64,000 bases of DNA from Desulfosporosinus sp. (lineage in GTDB: Bacteria > Bacillota > Desulfitobacteriia > Desulfitobacteriales > Desulfitobacteriaceae). Positions within the stretch are counted from its first letter, which is position 1; each line of letters begins with the position of its first letter. The translations under genes and the position numbers were made by a program. Location: the NCBI GenBank assembly GCA_031292095.1, contig JARLHU010000234.1, forward strand, positions 21,496 to 85,495, read 5' to 3'. Of this stretch, positions 49,871-59,578 are shown one piece after another. The notes under the pieces are model-generated. The model saw only the letters and a list, made by a program, of their open reading frames with translations, did not search any database and had not been told where the DNA came from.

Positions 49871-50623
49871 TTGGTAGCGAATGCTTATGAAGCCGCTGCG
49901 CGGGGACCGTGGAAACAAGAACAGATTGAACAGTACTTGCCTTTGGTCAAACGTATTGCGGGTCGTTTAGCTATGTCCCTTCCGCCCCATGTCGACGAGG
50001 ATGATATCCTTGGCTATGGGGTATTCGGGTTACTCGATGCTTTGGCACGTTTCGAAGCTGCCCGGGGTTACAAATTTGAGACTTATGCCTCAATTCGCAT
50101 TCGTGGAGCCATGATTGATGGGCTTCGAACCATGGATTGGGTCCCTCATTCGGCAAGGCAGAAAGTAAAGCGGGTTCAAGATGGATTTGCCGAGCTGGAA
50201 TTTAGACTGGGACGGGCGGCTACTTTGGAAGAAGTCGCTGATTTGCTTAAAGTGGAGGTTCGAGAGGTAGAAGGGGTGTTAGCGCAGGCCCAATTGTTAA
50301 CGCTGACCTCGTTCGATGAAACCACCGTAGATGGTGAAGGAGAAAAAAGCGGCACGACTCTTAATTTGCTTATCGATCAGGAAGTCCAAGCAGAGTTTCA
50401 AGCAGTAGAGAAAGAGGAACAAAAACAGACAATTGCTAACGCAGTTGAAAAATTACCCGAGAAAGAAAAATTAGTGATCGCCCTTTATTATCAAGAAGAA
50501 CTCACCTTAAAAGAGATTGCGGCAGTTTTAAAACTCTCCGAATCCAGGATATCGCAGTTGCATTCTCAAGCTATTTCGAGGTTAAGAGGCAAGCTGAATC
50601 GACAAAAAAAAGATTTACTATAG
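49871..50623 (+). CDS. sigD: RNA polymerase sigma factor FliA/SigD
   Basis: LPLVKRIAGRLAMSLPPHVDEDDILGYGVFGLLDALARFE; C-terminal LTLKEIAAVLKLSESRISQLHSQAISRLR. Confidence 0.96.
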   Translation: MVANAYEAAARGPWKQEQIEQYLPLVKRIAGRLAMSLPPHVDEDDILGYGVFGLLDALARFEAARGYKFETYASIRIRGAMIDGLRTMDWVPHSARQKVKRVQDGFAELEFRLGRAATLEEVADLLKVEVREVEGVLAQAQLLTLTSFDETTVDGEGEKSGTTLNLLIDQEVQAEFQAVEKEEQKQTIANAVEKLPEKEKLVIALYYQEELTLKEIAAVLKLSESRISQLHSQAISRLRGKLNRQKKDLL

Positions 50624-50636
50624 AAAATGATGGTTC

Positions 50637-50665
50637 TAATGTTTTATTAGAACTTTGCCGATATA
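50637..50665 (+). promoter_or_regulatory. SigD-type promoter upstream of fliK
   Basis: TAATGTTTTATTAGAACTTTGCCGATATA; perfect GCCGATAT -10, same spacing as the other four. Confidence 0.7.
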
Positions 50666-50698
50666 CTCCACAGAGGTTTTAATAGGAGGTGACGGCAG

Positions 50699-52159
50699 TT
50701 GGCAGGTATTTATGTCCTTTCGGATACTCATAAGGCTAATAGCAAACTAAAGAAAACGCCAACCCTAAAGGAAATAGACGTGACTGACAGTCCTGAAAAC
50801 GCTACAGCATCCTTTGCAGCGATGCTTAGTGGCTCAATCAATCAAAACCCAGATTCGAAAGGGCAGTATTCTGCTAAAGTGGGCCTAGGGCAAGACATAG
50901 AAAAAAAGCAAAGTACCGATGATTCCGTACAAAGCGCTCAGGACTCCAATGGACTGGGAAGTTTGCTAGCGTACGGTAGTTTTGTGCTTCCATTGCTTAC
51001 ACAACCGATGTACCAGGGAGACCTTCCGGCAGGCAAGGAGGCCAATTCCGGAAATGATGATGAGGTTACTGTGCAGTCAGGGATGACGGCGCAAAAAACT
51101 CAGGGGGATAACCCCGGAATTACGGAGTTGGATAAATATAGACAGGTCATAGGAAATCTATTAGGAGCTCTTTCTGGGGAGATTACAAACACCTCTGGAA
51201 AGGGAACTCTATCCAGCGGTCAAAAAGGAATGCAAAGCTTGCTCGATGTTTTAAGCACTGATTTGGATAATGCTAACCCTGAGCTAAATGCGAAGGCTTC
51301 CACACTGTTGGCAGCCCTTTATCCTATATTAAGCCAAGGTGCTAAAGGCACAACAACGTCTCCGGGAGTAAAGGATATGCTACAAGCGGAAGGGGATATG
51401 ATCGCTCCTATGCCCAAAGGGCATTTAGAATCACTTATGAATCAGGCAAAGGGTATTGAAAACGACCTTATACCAGCCGCAACGGCTGCCAAAGATACAG
51501 TTATTCTTAAAAATATTCAGCAGAAAGCTACTGAAGTTGGTCTCCAGGAAAGTAATACCCCAAAGAATGTTCAGGGAATTTTTAGTGAAGAGATCCATAA
51601 GGAAGAGCCGACCCGCTCTTCAGAATCCCCTGCAGTGAAAGTCGAGCAGAACCAGAGCTCAAGCGCATTAAGCGCAAGTATCGGAATTGGAATTTCCAGT
51701 AATATTGTAGCGTCAAACGTTGCCGAGGGAAAAACGACCGCTGTTCCAGTCTGGGAACAGATCTCGACCGTATTACGTGAACATGTCATAAACCGATCGC
51801 AGGATTTAAAACAACTGGACATTCAGCTTCATCCGGCTGATCTCGGGAAAATCCAAATTGACTTGCGTTGGGAGAATGGTCAGGTTCATCTCCAGGTTCA
51901 AGCATCTCAAGCGGCGACCGGTCAGCTTCTGCAAAATCACCTCTCAGATTTGCGTCAAGCTCTTTCTAACCAAGGGGTAAACTGTGGCATGTTACAAATG
52001 GGTCAAGGAGGAGCGCAACAACAAGGTACTCACGGTGATGAGTCGCGCAGGACGTTTATGCAAAACATTCAATCAGACGAGGATGAGGATCTAAGCTCAG
52101 GTAGCACTTCGAGCTCCCTGGGACCAGTTGGAATGAATCGGATTAATGTGACAGCTTAG
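50699..52159 (+). CDS. fliK: Flagellar hook-length control protein FliK
   Basis: C-terminal LKQLDIQLHPADLGKIQIDLRWENGQVHLQVQASQAATGQLLQNHLSDLRQAL. Confidence 0.9.
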   Translation: MAGIYVLSDTHKANSKLKKTPTLKEIDVTDSPENATASFAAMLSGSINQNPDSKGQYSAKVGLGQDIEKKQSTDDSVQSAQDSNGLGSLLAYGSFVLPLLTQPMYQGDLPAGKEANSGNDDEVTVQSGMTAQKTQGDNPGITELDKYRQVIGNLLGALSGEITNTSGKGTLSSGQKGMQSLLDVLSTDLDNANPELNAKASTLLAALYPILSQGAKGTTTSPGVKDMLQAEGDMIAPMPKGHLESLMNQAKGIENDLIPAATAAKDTVILKNIQQKATEVGLQESNTPKNVQGIFSEEIHKEEPTRSSESPAVKVEQNQSSSALSASIGIGISSNIVASNVAEGKTTAVPVWEQISTVLREHVINRSQDLKQLDIQLHPADLGKIQIDLRWENGQVHLQVQASQAATGQLLQNHLSDLRQALSNQGVNCGMLQMGQGGAQQQGTHGDESRRTFMQNIQSDEDEDLSSGSTSSSLGPVGMNRINVTA

Positions 52160-52171
52160 GAGGGACGATAA

Positions 52172-52666
52172 TTGAGCAGTACAATTAATGGAACTAGCGC
52201 AGCAACGGGTTCATCCAATACGTCGGGAACGTCGACTCCAAAGACCACTCAAACGCTTGGTGAAAGTGACTTTCTCAAACTGTTAACGACACAGTTGCAA
52301 AATCAAGATCCGATGCAACCTATGGATAACACCCAATCCATAGCGGAAATGGCCCAGTTCAGCTCCTTAGAGGAAATGAGTAATATCTCAGCGGCCATGA
52401 GCACATTGAATACAAACATGACTAATTTTCTGCAACAGTCTGCACTAACCCAGGGAGCAACGATGATCGGAAAATCAGTCAGCGGGTTGGCTACGGATGG
52501 AGTGACCACCATAAAAGGAATTGTTAATGCGGTGACTGTGTCAAGTGGCAAGCCACAACTGCAGATATTAAAGGATGATGGAACGACGGTCTCGATGGCG
52601 CTGAGCCAGGTGACCTTGGTGCAGGATCAAACATCTGCCACGGCATCGACGACAACGACCTCCTGA
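52172..52666 (+). CDS. flgD: Flagellar hook capping protein FlgD
   Basis: LGESDFLKLLTTQLQNQDPMQPMDNTQSIAEMAQFSSLEEM. Confidence 0.95.
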   Translation: MSSTINGTSAATGSSNTSGTSTPKTTQTLGESDFLKLLTTQLQNQDPMQPMDNTQSIAEMAQFSSLEEMSNISAAMSTLNTNMTNFLQQSALTQGATMIGKSVSGLATDGVTTIKGIVNAVTVSSGKPQLQILKDDGTTVSMALSQVTLVQDQTSATASTTTTS

Positions 52667-52769
52667 GTTGATGGGGTCGGAAATTCCAATAGGAATGAGA
52701 TAAGGGTCAATTCAAGCTAAAACTAGTTTCTGAAATCGTCTATTTTTCATAAAGAGGAGGAAAATCCTG

Positions 52770-54242
52770 ATGATGCGTTCATTATACTCAGCTGTGTCTG
52801 GGCTGAATGGGTTTCAAAATAAAATGGATGTTCTGGGCAACAACATTGCCAACGTGGATACCACAGGTTTTAAATCAAGCAGTTTGGCGTTTGCCACCGC
52901 ACTTAGTCAAGTTACGAAAGGGGCATCAGCACCGTCAACAGCGACGAATCTGGGGGGGACTAACGCTATCCAAATCGGTTTAGGGCAAACATTTACTACT
53001 GCCCAGAATATGACTGAGGGAAGTGCCGAGTCAACGGGTGTAAACACTGATTTAGCGCTCCAGGGTCCAGGTTATTTTGTCTTGAATAATGGTTCTCAAA
53101 AAGTATACACGCGCGCTGGTGGTTTTGGTAAGGATGCTAATGGTACACTCGAAGATCCAGCAACCGGAGCTAAGGTACAAGGATATAGTTGGAGTGCGGA
53201 TGAGTCAACCACACCTGTGTGGAGCGGAGCAGGGTATGGAGATATAAATGTTAAGCCGGGCGCAGTAATGCCGGGGGAAATTAGTTTCCCTGTAGCAGAA
53301 GAGGTGACTCCAGCACTTACTGTATCTGGCCTTACAGCCGTAAGTACGACAGCCCCAACTTATGACACCGGCGGTCCGGGGGCGGGAGCCGAAAATTTTA
53401 CGATTGATGGGATGACTCGTGTCCCGGCGGGTACTACTCCTGCATCAGGTCAATATTCGTATGACCCATCTACTGGACATATAACATTTGCTGCAGGTTT
53501 TGACCCTGCGTCTACTACGTCTACTGCTAAAATGCATTATGTTGCTCCTGCAGATGCATCGGTAACTACAAGTACACCAAGCTCAACCAGTAACCCTACT
53601 TCAATTGATATTTCTACTACGAATCCTTCTGTTGTGACGGTAGATTATCCTCCAGCTCCCGGAGCAACGGTGTATAATGGTGCTACTGTGCCCCTAACAA
53701 AATATACATTGACGACTGCTGCGACACCAGGCGATTTGCAATATACCGTAACTCCAACTCTGAACGGGCGATATCAAATTACTTTTGGTACTGATGGGAC
53801 GGGGACTGCAACGACTACTGCAGCGCCTACTACAGCAAAAACGCCCATCAGTTATGATTTTACCAATGCCGCCCATACCCTATCCAGCTTCACTATTGAC
53901 CAAACTGGAGTGATTACAGGGGTATACAGTAATGGAGTCGATACGGTAGATCATAAAATTGCCCAAATAGCGGTAGCGACATTCCCTAATGATGCAGGAC
54001 TGGTGAACATAGGGAGCAATTTCTTATCTACGTCCAATAACTCAGGGGTGGCAACTGTCGGTGCGGCAGGGCAGAATAGCCTGCCGTTGATGGCCTCTGG
54101 CGAGCTTGAAATGTCTAATGTTAATCTAGCCCAAGAATTTACGGAAATGATCGTCGCTCAGCGTGGCTTTGAAGCTAATTCTAGGGTTATTACCGTCGGA
54201 GATTCTATTTTGAACACAGTGGTTAACATGAAAACTCAATAA
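52770..54242 (+). CDS. flgE: Flagellar hook protein FlgE
   Basis: MMRSLYSAVSGLNGFQNKMDVLGNNIANVDTTGFKSS; C-terminal MSNVNLAQEFTEMIVAQRGFEANSRVITVGDSIL. Confidence 0.93.
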   Translation: MMRSLYSAVSGLNGFQNKMDVLGNNIANVDTTGFKSSSLAFATALSQVTKGASAPSTATNLGGTNAIQIGLGQTFTTAQNMTEGSAESTGVNTDLALQGPGYFVLNNGSQKVYTRAGGFGKDANGTLEDPATGAKVQGYSWSADESTTPVWSGAGYGDINVKPGAVMPGEISFPVAEEVTPALTVSGLTAVSTTAPTYDTGGPGAGAENFTIDGMTRVPAGTTPASGQYSYDPSTGHITFAAGFDPASTTSTAKMHYVAPADASVTTSTPSSTSNPTSIDISTTNPSVVTVDYPPAPGATVYNGATVPLTKYTLTTAATPGDLQYTVTPTLNGRYQITFGTDGTGTATTTAAPTTAKTPISYDFTNAAHTLSSFTIDQTGVITGVYSNGVDTVDHKIAQIAVATFPNDAGLVNIGSNFLSTSNNSGVATVGAAGQNSLPLMASGELEMSNVNLAQEFTEMIVAQRGFEANSRVITVGDSILNTVVNMKTQ

Positions 54243-54268
54243 GGCCAAAATAACGGAGGGATAGCTGC

Positions 54269-55051
54269 ATGCGTCTACTAGGAACTGCCGCGTCGGGGAT
54301 TCGCGCGCAACAGGATGCGTTAGATATATTAGGCAATAACATGGCTAATCTAAATACGCCCGGCTTTAAAGCGAATCAAATGGATTTTGCCGAAGCTCTG
54401 TCAACCGTAGAGAGTGCTGGAAATGTTAATCCGGGGGGGACGAGCGGCACACTTAGTGTGGGTTCGGGTGTCTTATATAATGCCACGGGTACTGACTTCC
54501 AACAAGGGATCTTGGCGCCAACAAATCGCCCGTTGGATTTAGGCATTGATGGGACGGGTTTCTTCCAGGTCAAATTGCCGGACGGAACGACAGGGTATAC
54601 CCGGGCAGGAGCTTTGCAAGTAGATGGGGCAGGACAACTTACCGATTTGCAGGGAAATATCGTCCAACCGAATATCTCTATTCCCTCTGAGACGACAGAT
54701 TTGGCAGTAGCGGCTAACGGTGAGATTACTGGAACAGTCAAGGGCTCTACGCAGACCCTTGGGCAGATCTCCCTGGCAGGGTTTCCAAATCCTGAAAGTT
54801 TGCTAAATCGGGGAAATAACATCTTTATACCCAGTGTGAGTTCAGGGACACCCCAGGTCGGGTCGCCTGGGACTACCAGCGGAAACCAAACTTTTGGAAC
54901 GATTCACGCTCAATCACTAGAACAATCCAATGTAAACTTAGCCACCTCAATGGTAGACCTTATTCAGGTCCAGCGAGCTTATCAGCTCAATGCTAATATG
55001 GTCTCAGATGGTGACCAAATGTGGGGTCTCGCTAATTCCATAAGGAGGTAG
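54269..55051 (+). CDS. flgG: Flagellar rod protein FlgG
   Basis: MRLLGTAASGIRAQQDALDILGNNMANLNTPGFKANQMDF; SNVNLATSMVDLIQVQRAYQLNANMVSDGDQM. Confidence 0.88.
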   Translation: MRLLGTAASGIRAQQDALDILGNNMANLNTPGFKANQMDFAEALSTVESAGNVNPGGTSGTLSVGSGVLYNATGTDFQQGILAPTNRPLDLGIDGTGFFQVKLPDGTTGYTRAGALQVDGAGQLTDLQGNIVQPNISIPSETTDLAVAANGEITGTVKGSTQTLGQISLAGFPNPESLLNRGNNIFIPSVSSGTPQVGSPGTTSGNQTFGTIHAQSLEQSNVNLATSMVDLIQVQRAYQLNANMVSDGDQMWGLANSIRR

Positions 55052-55056
55052 TAGAA

Positions 55057-55455
55057 ATGGCCGGTTGGTTAGATGGACAAGTTTTAAATGTATTGCAGAA
55101 AGGGCTTGAGAGCTCAAGTTTGAGGCAACAGGTGTTGTCTAATAACGTTGCTAATATCGACACTCCCAACTTTAAGCGCTCTGATGTGGATTTTCAAGCG
55201 GTGCTGGGAGCTGCCTTAGGGGATAAGAGTGGAGGATTAGCTCTGAAGTTGACGTCTCCGCAGCACATTTCCGGTGTTGCAGATGGAAATAGTTCAGGAA
55301 TTGTTACGGATCAGACGACCTCAATGCGCAACGATGGTAATAACGTCGATGTTGACCAAGAAATGTCCAATGTGGCGGAAAACGGCCTTTATTACAATTC
55401 ACTTACCCAGGCCATTTCTTTACAATTAAGTTTACTTAAGATGGCTATTAAGTAA
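55057..55455 (+). CDS. flgB: Flagellar basal-body rod protein FlgB
   Basis: LRQQVLSNNVANIDTPNFKRSDVDFQAVL...MRNDGNNVDVDQEMSNVAENGLYYNSLTQAIS. Confidence 0.92.
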   Translation: MAGWLDGQVLNVLQKGLESSSLRQQVLSNNVANIDTPNFKRSDVDFQAVLGAALGDKSGGLALKLTSPQHISGVADGNSSGIVTDQTTSMRNDGNNVDVDQEMSNVAENGLYYNSLTQAISLQLSLLKMAIK

Positions 55456-55502
55456 CGACAATTCCTGAATTTTTAATTAAAGCTCGAGAATAATTAATAA
55501 AG

Positions 55503-56270
55503 GTGGGGTACAAGGTGATTCGAGGATTATATTCTTCAGCCTTAGGTATGTTGGCGTCTCAAACTCAAAGTGGGATTATCGCTGATAATATTGCCAATGT
55601 ACGAACCCCTGGTTATAAAGAACAAATAGGAATTAATACTGCTTTCCCAAACGTTCTGATTGAACGTATGGGGGGAAACCAGTCTTCTGGTCCCATACCA
55701 ATTGGGGGGATAGGGACAGGTGTAGGTGTCGATAGTGTCGCTCTGTCTAATGTGCAAGGGGCTTTACAGACGACCGGTGTCCAGACGGATCTGGCGTTAA
55801 CCTCACCAGGCTACTTCGTGGTACAGACGCCGGGGGGAGAACGGTATACGCGCAATGGGCATTTTCAGCTCAATAGTAATGGGGCGCTTCAAACTCCAGA
55901 TGGGTATGCTTTGCTGGGGCAGAAGGGTTCGATCGGTCCACTGAGTCCCGATTTTAGTGTCAGCGCGGATGGTACGGTCTTGGATAAAGGACAGAGTGTC
56001 GACCGCCTACGGGTGGTGCAAATCCCAGCCAATGATTTGCAACGTGAAGGGCAGTCCTTGTATTCGTCGACCCAGCCGGTTCAAGCTTCCGGGGTCGGCG
56101 GGGGGGGACCGCAAATTGTGCAAGGTTCGGTTGAAGCTTCGAACGTTGATATTTCGGGACAAATGGTGCAAATGATGACGGTTATGAAGGCTTATGCGGC
56201 CAATCAGAAAGTAATCCAGACTGAAGACGGGATGTTAGATAAGGCGGTCAATGAGGTCGGGAAGATTTAG
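55503..56270 (+). CDS. Flagellar hook-basal body protein, FlgF/FlhP-like
   Basis: IRGLYSSALGMLASQTQSGIIADNIANVRTPGYKEQ; VEASNVDISGQMVQMMTVMKAYAANQKVIQTEDGML. Confidence 0.88.
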   Translation: MGYKVIRGLYSSALGMLASQTQSGIIADNIANVRTPGYKEQIGINTAFPNVLIERMGGNQSSGPIPIGGIGTGVGVDSVALSNVQGALQTTGVQTDLALTSPGYFVVQTPGGERYTRNGHFQLNSNGALQTPDGYALLGQKGSIGPLSPDFSVSADGTVLDKGQSVDRLRVVQIPANDLQREGQSLYSSTQPVQASGVGGGGPQIVQGSVEASNVDISGQMVQMMTVMKAYAANQKVIQTEDGMLDKAVNEVGKI

Positions 56271-56287
56271 TAGAGGAAGTGCTCAGT

Positions 56288-56728
56288 ATGGCAGGTCAAG
56301 TTGTCATTTTTACCTTAGGACATGAAGAGTATGCGATGCCCATTGAAGTAGTTCGAGAAATTACCCGTTTAAGTGGGGTTCGTACTATTCCGCAAGCTCC
56401 TGCCTACGTGCGTGGACTGATTAATCTACGTGGCAAGGCGATCCCTCTGATTGATTTACATGTGAGATTTGGGGTTGAAGACTCAACGACGACGGAGAAT
56501 TCGTTTGCTTTAATCACTGAAGTTCATGGCGATCAGGTGGGGTTTGCGGTAGATGAAGTTCGGGAGGTTCGTATCTTAGAAAATATTGTTCCTCCCCCGG
56601 CCTTGGTGACTGCTTCTTTTATCGGTGGAATTGTAAATCTCCCGGATCGGATTATTATCCAACTCATTCCAGAAAATATTCTGGAAAATAGCGAGGTTCA
56701 GGGACTGAGCCAATTAACAACAAGTTAG
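56288..56728 (+). CDS. Second CheW-like coupling protein
   Basis: VVIFTLGHEEYAMPIEVVREITRLSGVRTIPQAPAYVRGLINLRGKAIPLIDL. Confidence 0.92.
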   Translation: MAGQVVIFTLGHEEYAMPIEVVREITRLSGVRTIPQAPAYVRGLINLRGKAIPLIDLHVRFGVEDSTTTENSFALITEVHGDQVGFAVDEVREVRILENIVPPPALVTASFIGGIVNLPDRIIIQLIPENILENSEVQGLSQLTTS

Positions 56729-56786
56729 AGTTATTAATAGTGTCGATTGTGAAGGATTGAGGGACAGTGAAAGGAGGATTGCCAGA

Positions 56787-57455
56787 ATGAATGTCGCCCA
56801 AATGCAAATGCTTCTCTTAACTCAATTGCAACAGATGAATACATCTTGGCAGAGTGCTCAAACGGATCAAACGGGGCTGTCTGGAGGTACAGGAGAAAGT
56901 GGCAATTCGAATGCGCTTCTTTTTGCCGCTTTATTTCAAGCGGCACTTGGAGGAGGGACGGAAGTGTCCCCTGGGTCCACTTCTCAATTGAAAGACCTTT
57001 CCGGAACAGCGCAGGTTAAGGCTAATCAGGGAGTCCCAGCCAATCGGGCGCAGTGCGAAAACGTTGGTTCTCTGGAAAGTGGTATTGATTCGGTGGCCCA
57101 AAAATACGGAATTGATCCAAACCTAATTCAACAAGTTGTCAAAGCAGAGTCAGGGTTTGATCCCCAGGCTACGTCACAGACTGGAGCCATGGGTCTGATG
57201 CAGTTGATGCCAGCAACCGCAGCTTCTTATGGGGTACAGAATGCCTACGACTCGACACAAAACCTGGATGGGGGAACGCATTTTCTGAAGGATTTGCTGG
57301 ATAAATACCAGGGAAATGTTCCGCTGACCTTGGCAGCTTATAATGCTGGACCGGGCGCAGTGGAAAAGTACAATGGGGTCCCACCTTATAAAGAAACTCA
57401 GGCTTATGTGCAGAAGATCATGGCTGGGTTAAGCAGTATTGACCAAAAGGTCTAA
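56787..57455 (+). CDS. Lytic transglycosylase (SLT domain)
   Basis: IDSVAQKYGIDPNLIQQVVKAESGFDPQATSQTGAMGLMQLMPATAASYGV...LAAYNAGPGAV. Confidence 0.93.
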   Translation: MNVAQMQMLLLTQLQQMNTSWQSAQTDQTGLSGGTGESGNSNALLFAALFQAALGGGTEVSPGSTSQLKDLSGTAQVKANQGVPANRAQCENVGSLESGIDSVAQKYGIDPNLIQQVVKAESGFDPQATSQTGAMGLMQLMPATAASYGVQNAYDSTQNLDGGTHFLKDLLDKYQGNVPLTLAAYNAGPGAVEKYNGVPPYKETQAYVQKIMAGLSSIDQKV

Positions 57456-57469
57456 AAGGAGGATATTCC

Positions 57470-59344
57470 TTGATAACTCAGAAAAGAAGTTCTATTTTCT
57501 TTCCACTGTTTCTCCTAGTCTTCCTTGTAATGCTTCTATCTTCTTCTGAGGTCTTGGCGTCCCCCACTATTAACCGCATTATGGGTGACGACCGGTATAA
57601 GACAGCCGTGGCTATCAGTCAGACGGGCTGGCCTGATGGAGCAACTTCGGCAATTCTCACGACAGGAGAAAACTTTCCGGATGCCTTAAGCGCGGCCCCT
57701 CTTGCTCATAAGTATAGTGCACCTATTTTACTGACAGCACCGGACGCGCTCAACGCCGACACCGCGACGGAGCTACAGCGTCTTAAGGTGAAAAAAGTTT
57801 ACTTGATTGGAGGTCTCGGGGCAATATCCGGAAATGTCGACAAGCAGTTGGCAAAGCTGAGTATTAGCATAACTCGGATCGCCGGTCAGGATCGCTATGA
57901 TACATCAGTGCAGGTTGCTAAAGCGTTAGGCACTAGTAAAGGGGCTTTTATCACAACAGGCTTGGATTATCCCGATGCCATCTCGGCTGCGCCTCTGGCA
58001 GCTGCTCAGGGAATGTCAATTTTGCTCGTTCCGCCGGATGGGTTGCCTAGTTCAACTCAAGGTTATTTGACTAGCAGCAAGATCTCCCCTATTTATATCC
58101 TCAATGGGAATAATGAACTTAGTGACAATGTCATCAATCAACTTCCTCAGGCAGAAGTCATCACCGGAAATGATAGTTATGAAAGAAACATCAACCTAAT
58201 CCAACGTTTTGCCGATAACTTGAATTTTGATTCGATCTATGTTGCTACTGGCAACGATTATCCCGATGCTTTGGCAGCGTCAGCTTTAGCGCAGAAGTAT
58301 CAAGCCCCTGTGATTTTGCTCCCAACGGATGGAATTCCCGGGCTATTGTCGACGGTATTGCGTTCTAAGCTTGTGCATACTATAAATATTATTGGAGGAT
58401 ATGCCGCAATCAGTGCGCAGCTAGAATCCGGGTTACAATCCTTGCCTGCTCAGATTGTTTCGGTGGACCCGATTACGGACAGCGTAGCGGATAAAACGAA
58501 GTATCAATTGCCGAAAACTGTTGCAGCAACTTTGACGGATGGTTCAAATGTGCAAGTGCCAGTAGCTTGGAGTCTTTCCTCGATTAATACAGGACAGACC
58601 GGAAGTAACATGAATAATACTTATAATACAAATACAACTTATAATTATACAGGCACGATAAAAGATTACGCTGGAAACGCTAATCTCACATTAACGGTCA
58701 ATCCTTCGTTAGGCACAGTGAAATTTGATAATATTACAGCGGTGGCCGCCCAGGGCTACTCCTATAGTTTTCCTACGACCGTCAGTGGTTTATTGAGTGA
58801 TAATACTCTTCAACAGTATCCGGTGAGCTGGAATGTCAGTGCCACTAACACTTCACTTTCGAAGATCGGAAGTTACACCTTTCAAGGGACTGTCGAGGGG
58901 ATGAGTCAGAAAGTAAGCCTTACTTTGAATGTGGTAGCAAATACGCTAGTAAATATTTCGGATGGAAATTTAGCTCAAGTGGTGAGATATCAGCTTACGG
59001 GGTTAACGTATGGCAATGCTCTCTATCTAAGCGATGTTTTAAAGATCACCAGATTAGTAGCCAATGGGAAATATATTTCGGATCTTAGAGGATTGGAAAA
59101 TTTTAAAAATCTTACCGATTTAGAATTAGGGTATAATTCTTTGACGACTACAGGTATTGCCCCTTTGAAAAAATTAACAAACTTAAAAGCATTAATCCTG
59201 AATAACAATTCAATTTCTAGTTTTGCCTCGTTGAGCACTTTAACTCATCTAAACTCGCTATATGTAACAGGTAATACTACAACCGATTATAGCCCGCTAA
59301 AAGGGATTTATAAGAATTTAATCTATAGAGATTTTAGCATCTAG
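57470..59344 (+). CDS. Secreted cell-wall-binding-repeat (CWB2) protein with Ig-like and leucine-rich repeats
   Basis: Signal peptide; INRIMGDDRYKTAVAISQTGWPDGATSAILTTGENFPDALSAAPLAHKYSAPILLT x3; C-terminal LRR FKNLTDLELGYNSL...LKKLTNLKALILNNNSI. Confidence 0.9.
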   Translation: MITQKRSSIFFPLFLLVFLVMLLSSSEVLASPTINRIMGDDRYKTAVAISQTGWPDGATSAILTTGENFPDALSAAPLAHKYSAPILLTAPDALNADTATELQRLKVKKVYLIGGLGAISGNVDKQLAKLSISITRIAGQDRYDTSVQVAKALGTSKGAFITTGLDYPDAISAAPLAAAQGMSILLVPPDGLPSSTQGYLTSSKISPIYILNGNNELSDNVINQLPQAEVITGNDSYERNINLIQRFADNLNFDSIYVATGNDYPDALAASALAQKYQAPVILLPTDGIPGLLSTVLRSKLVHTINIIGGYAAISAQLESGLQSLPAQIVSVDPITDSVADKTKYQLPKTVAATLTDGSNVQVPVAWSLSSINTGQTGSNMNNTYNTNTTYNYTGTIKDYAGNANLTLTVNPSLGTVKFDNITAVAAQGYSYSFPTTVSGLLSDNTLQQYPVSWNVSATNTSLSKIGSYTFQGTVEGMSQKVSLTLNVVANTLVNISDGNLAQVVRYQLTGLTYGNALYLSDVLKITRLVANGKYISDLRGLENFKNLTDLELGYNSLTTTGIAPLKKLTNLKALILNNNSISSFASLSTLTHLNSLYVTGNTTTDYSPLKGIYKNLIYRDFSI

Positions 59345-59375
59345 ATAAGGGGGTCACTCAAGTTGACAAAAGAGG

Positions 59376-59404
59376 TTGACATTAGCAAGATTAATCTATA
59401 GAAT
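59376..59404 (+). promoter_or_regulatory. SigA-type promoter
   Basis: TTGACA-N17-TAGAAT, 47 nt upstream of the small zinc-ribbon ORF. Confidence 0.6.
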
Positions 59405-59450
59405 TTGATTAATTTTAGACACATTATTTGATTTGAGGAGGGGATTTACT

Positions 59451-59561
59451 ATGGCTATTTGGAAATGTTCCCAATGTAGTGCAACTTCTGAGGGCCGTTG
59501 TCGTCCTAAACTTTGTCCGAGTTGCGGTGCTAGCAAGGAACAAATTGTGAAAGCGGAATAG
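59451..59561 (+). CDS. 36-aa rubredoxin-like (RCKP-type) zinc-ribbon protein
   Basis: MAIWKCSQCSATSEGRCRPKLCPSCGASKEQIVKAE; GAGGAGGGG SD; missing from the ORF track because short. Confidence 0.8.
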   Translation: MAIWKCSQCSATSEGRCRPKLCPSCGASKEQIVKAE

Positions 59562-59578
59562 CGCACAAGGGGTAATAA

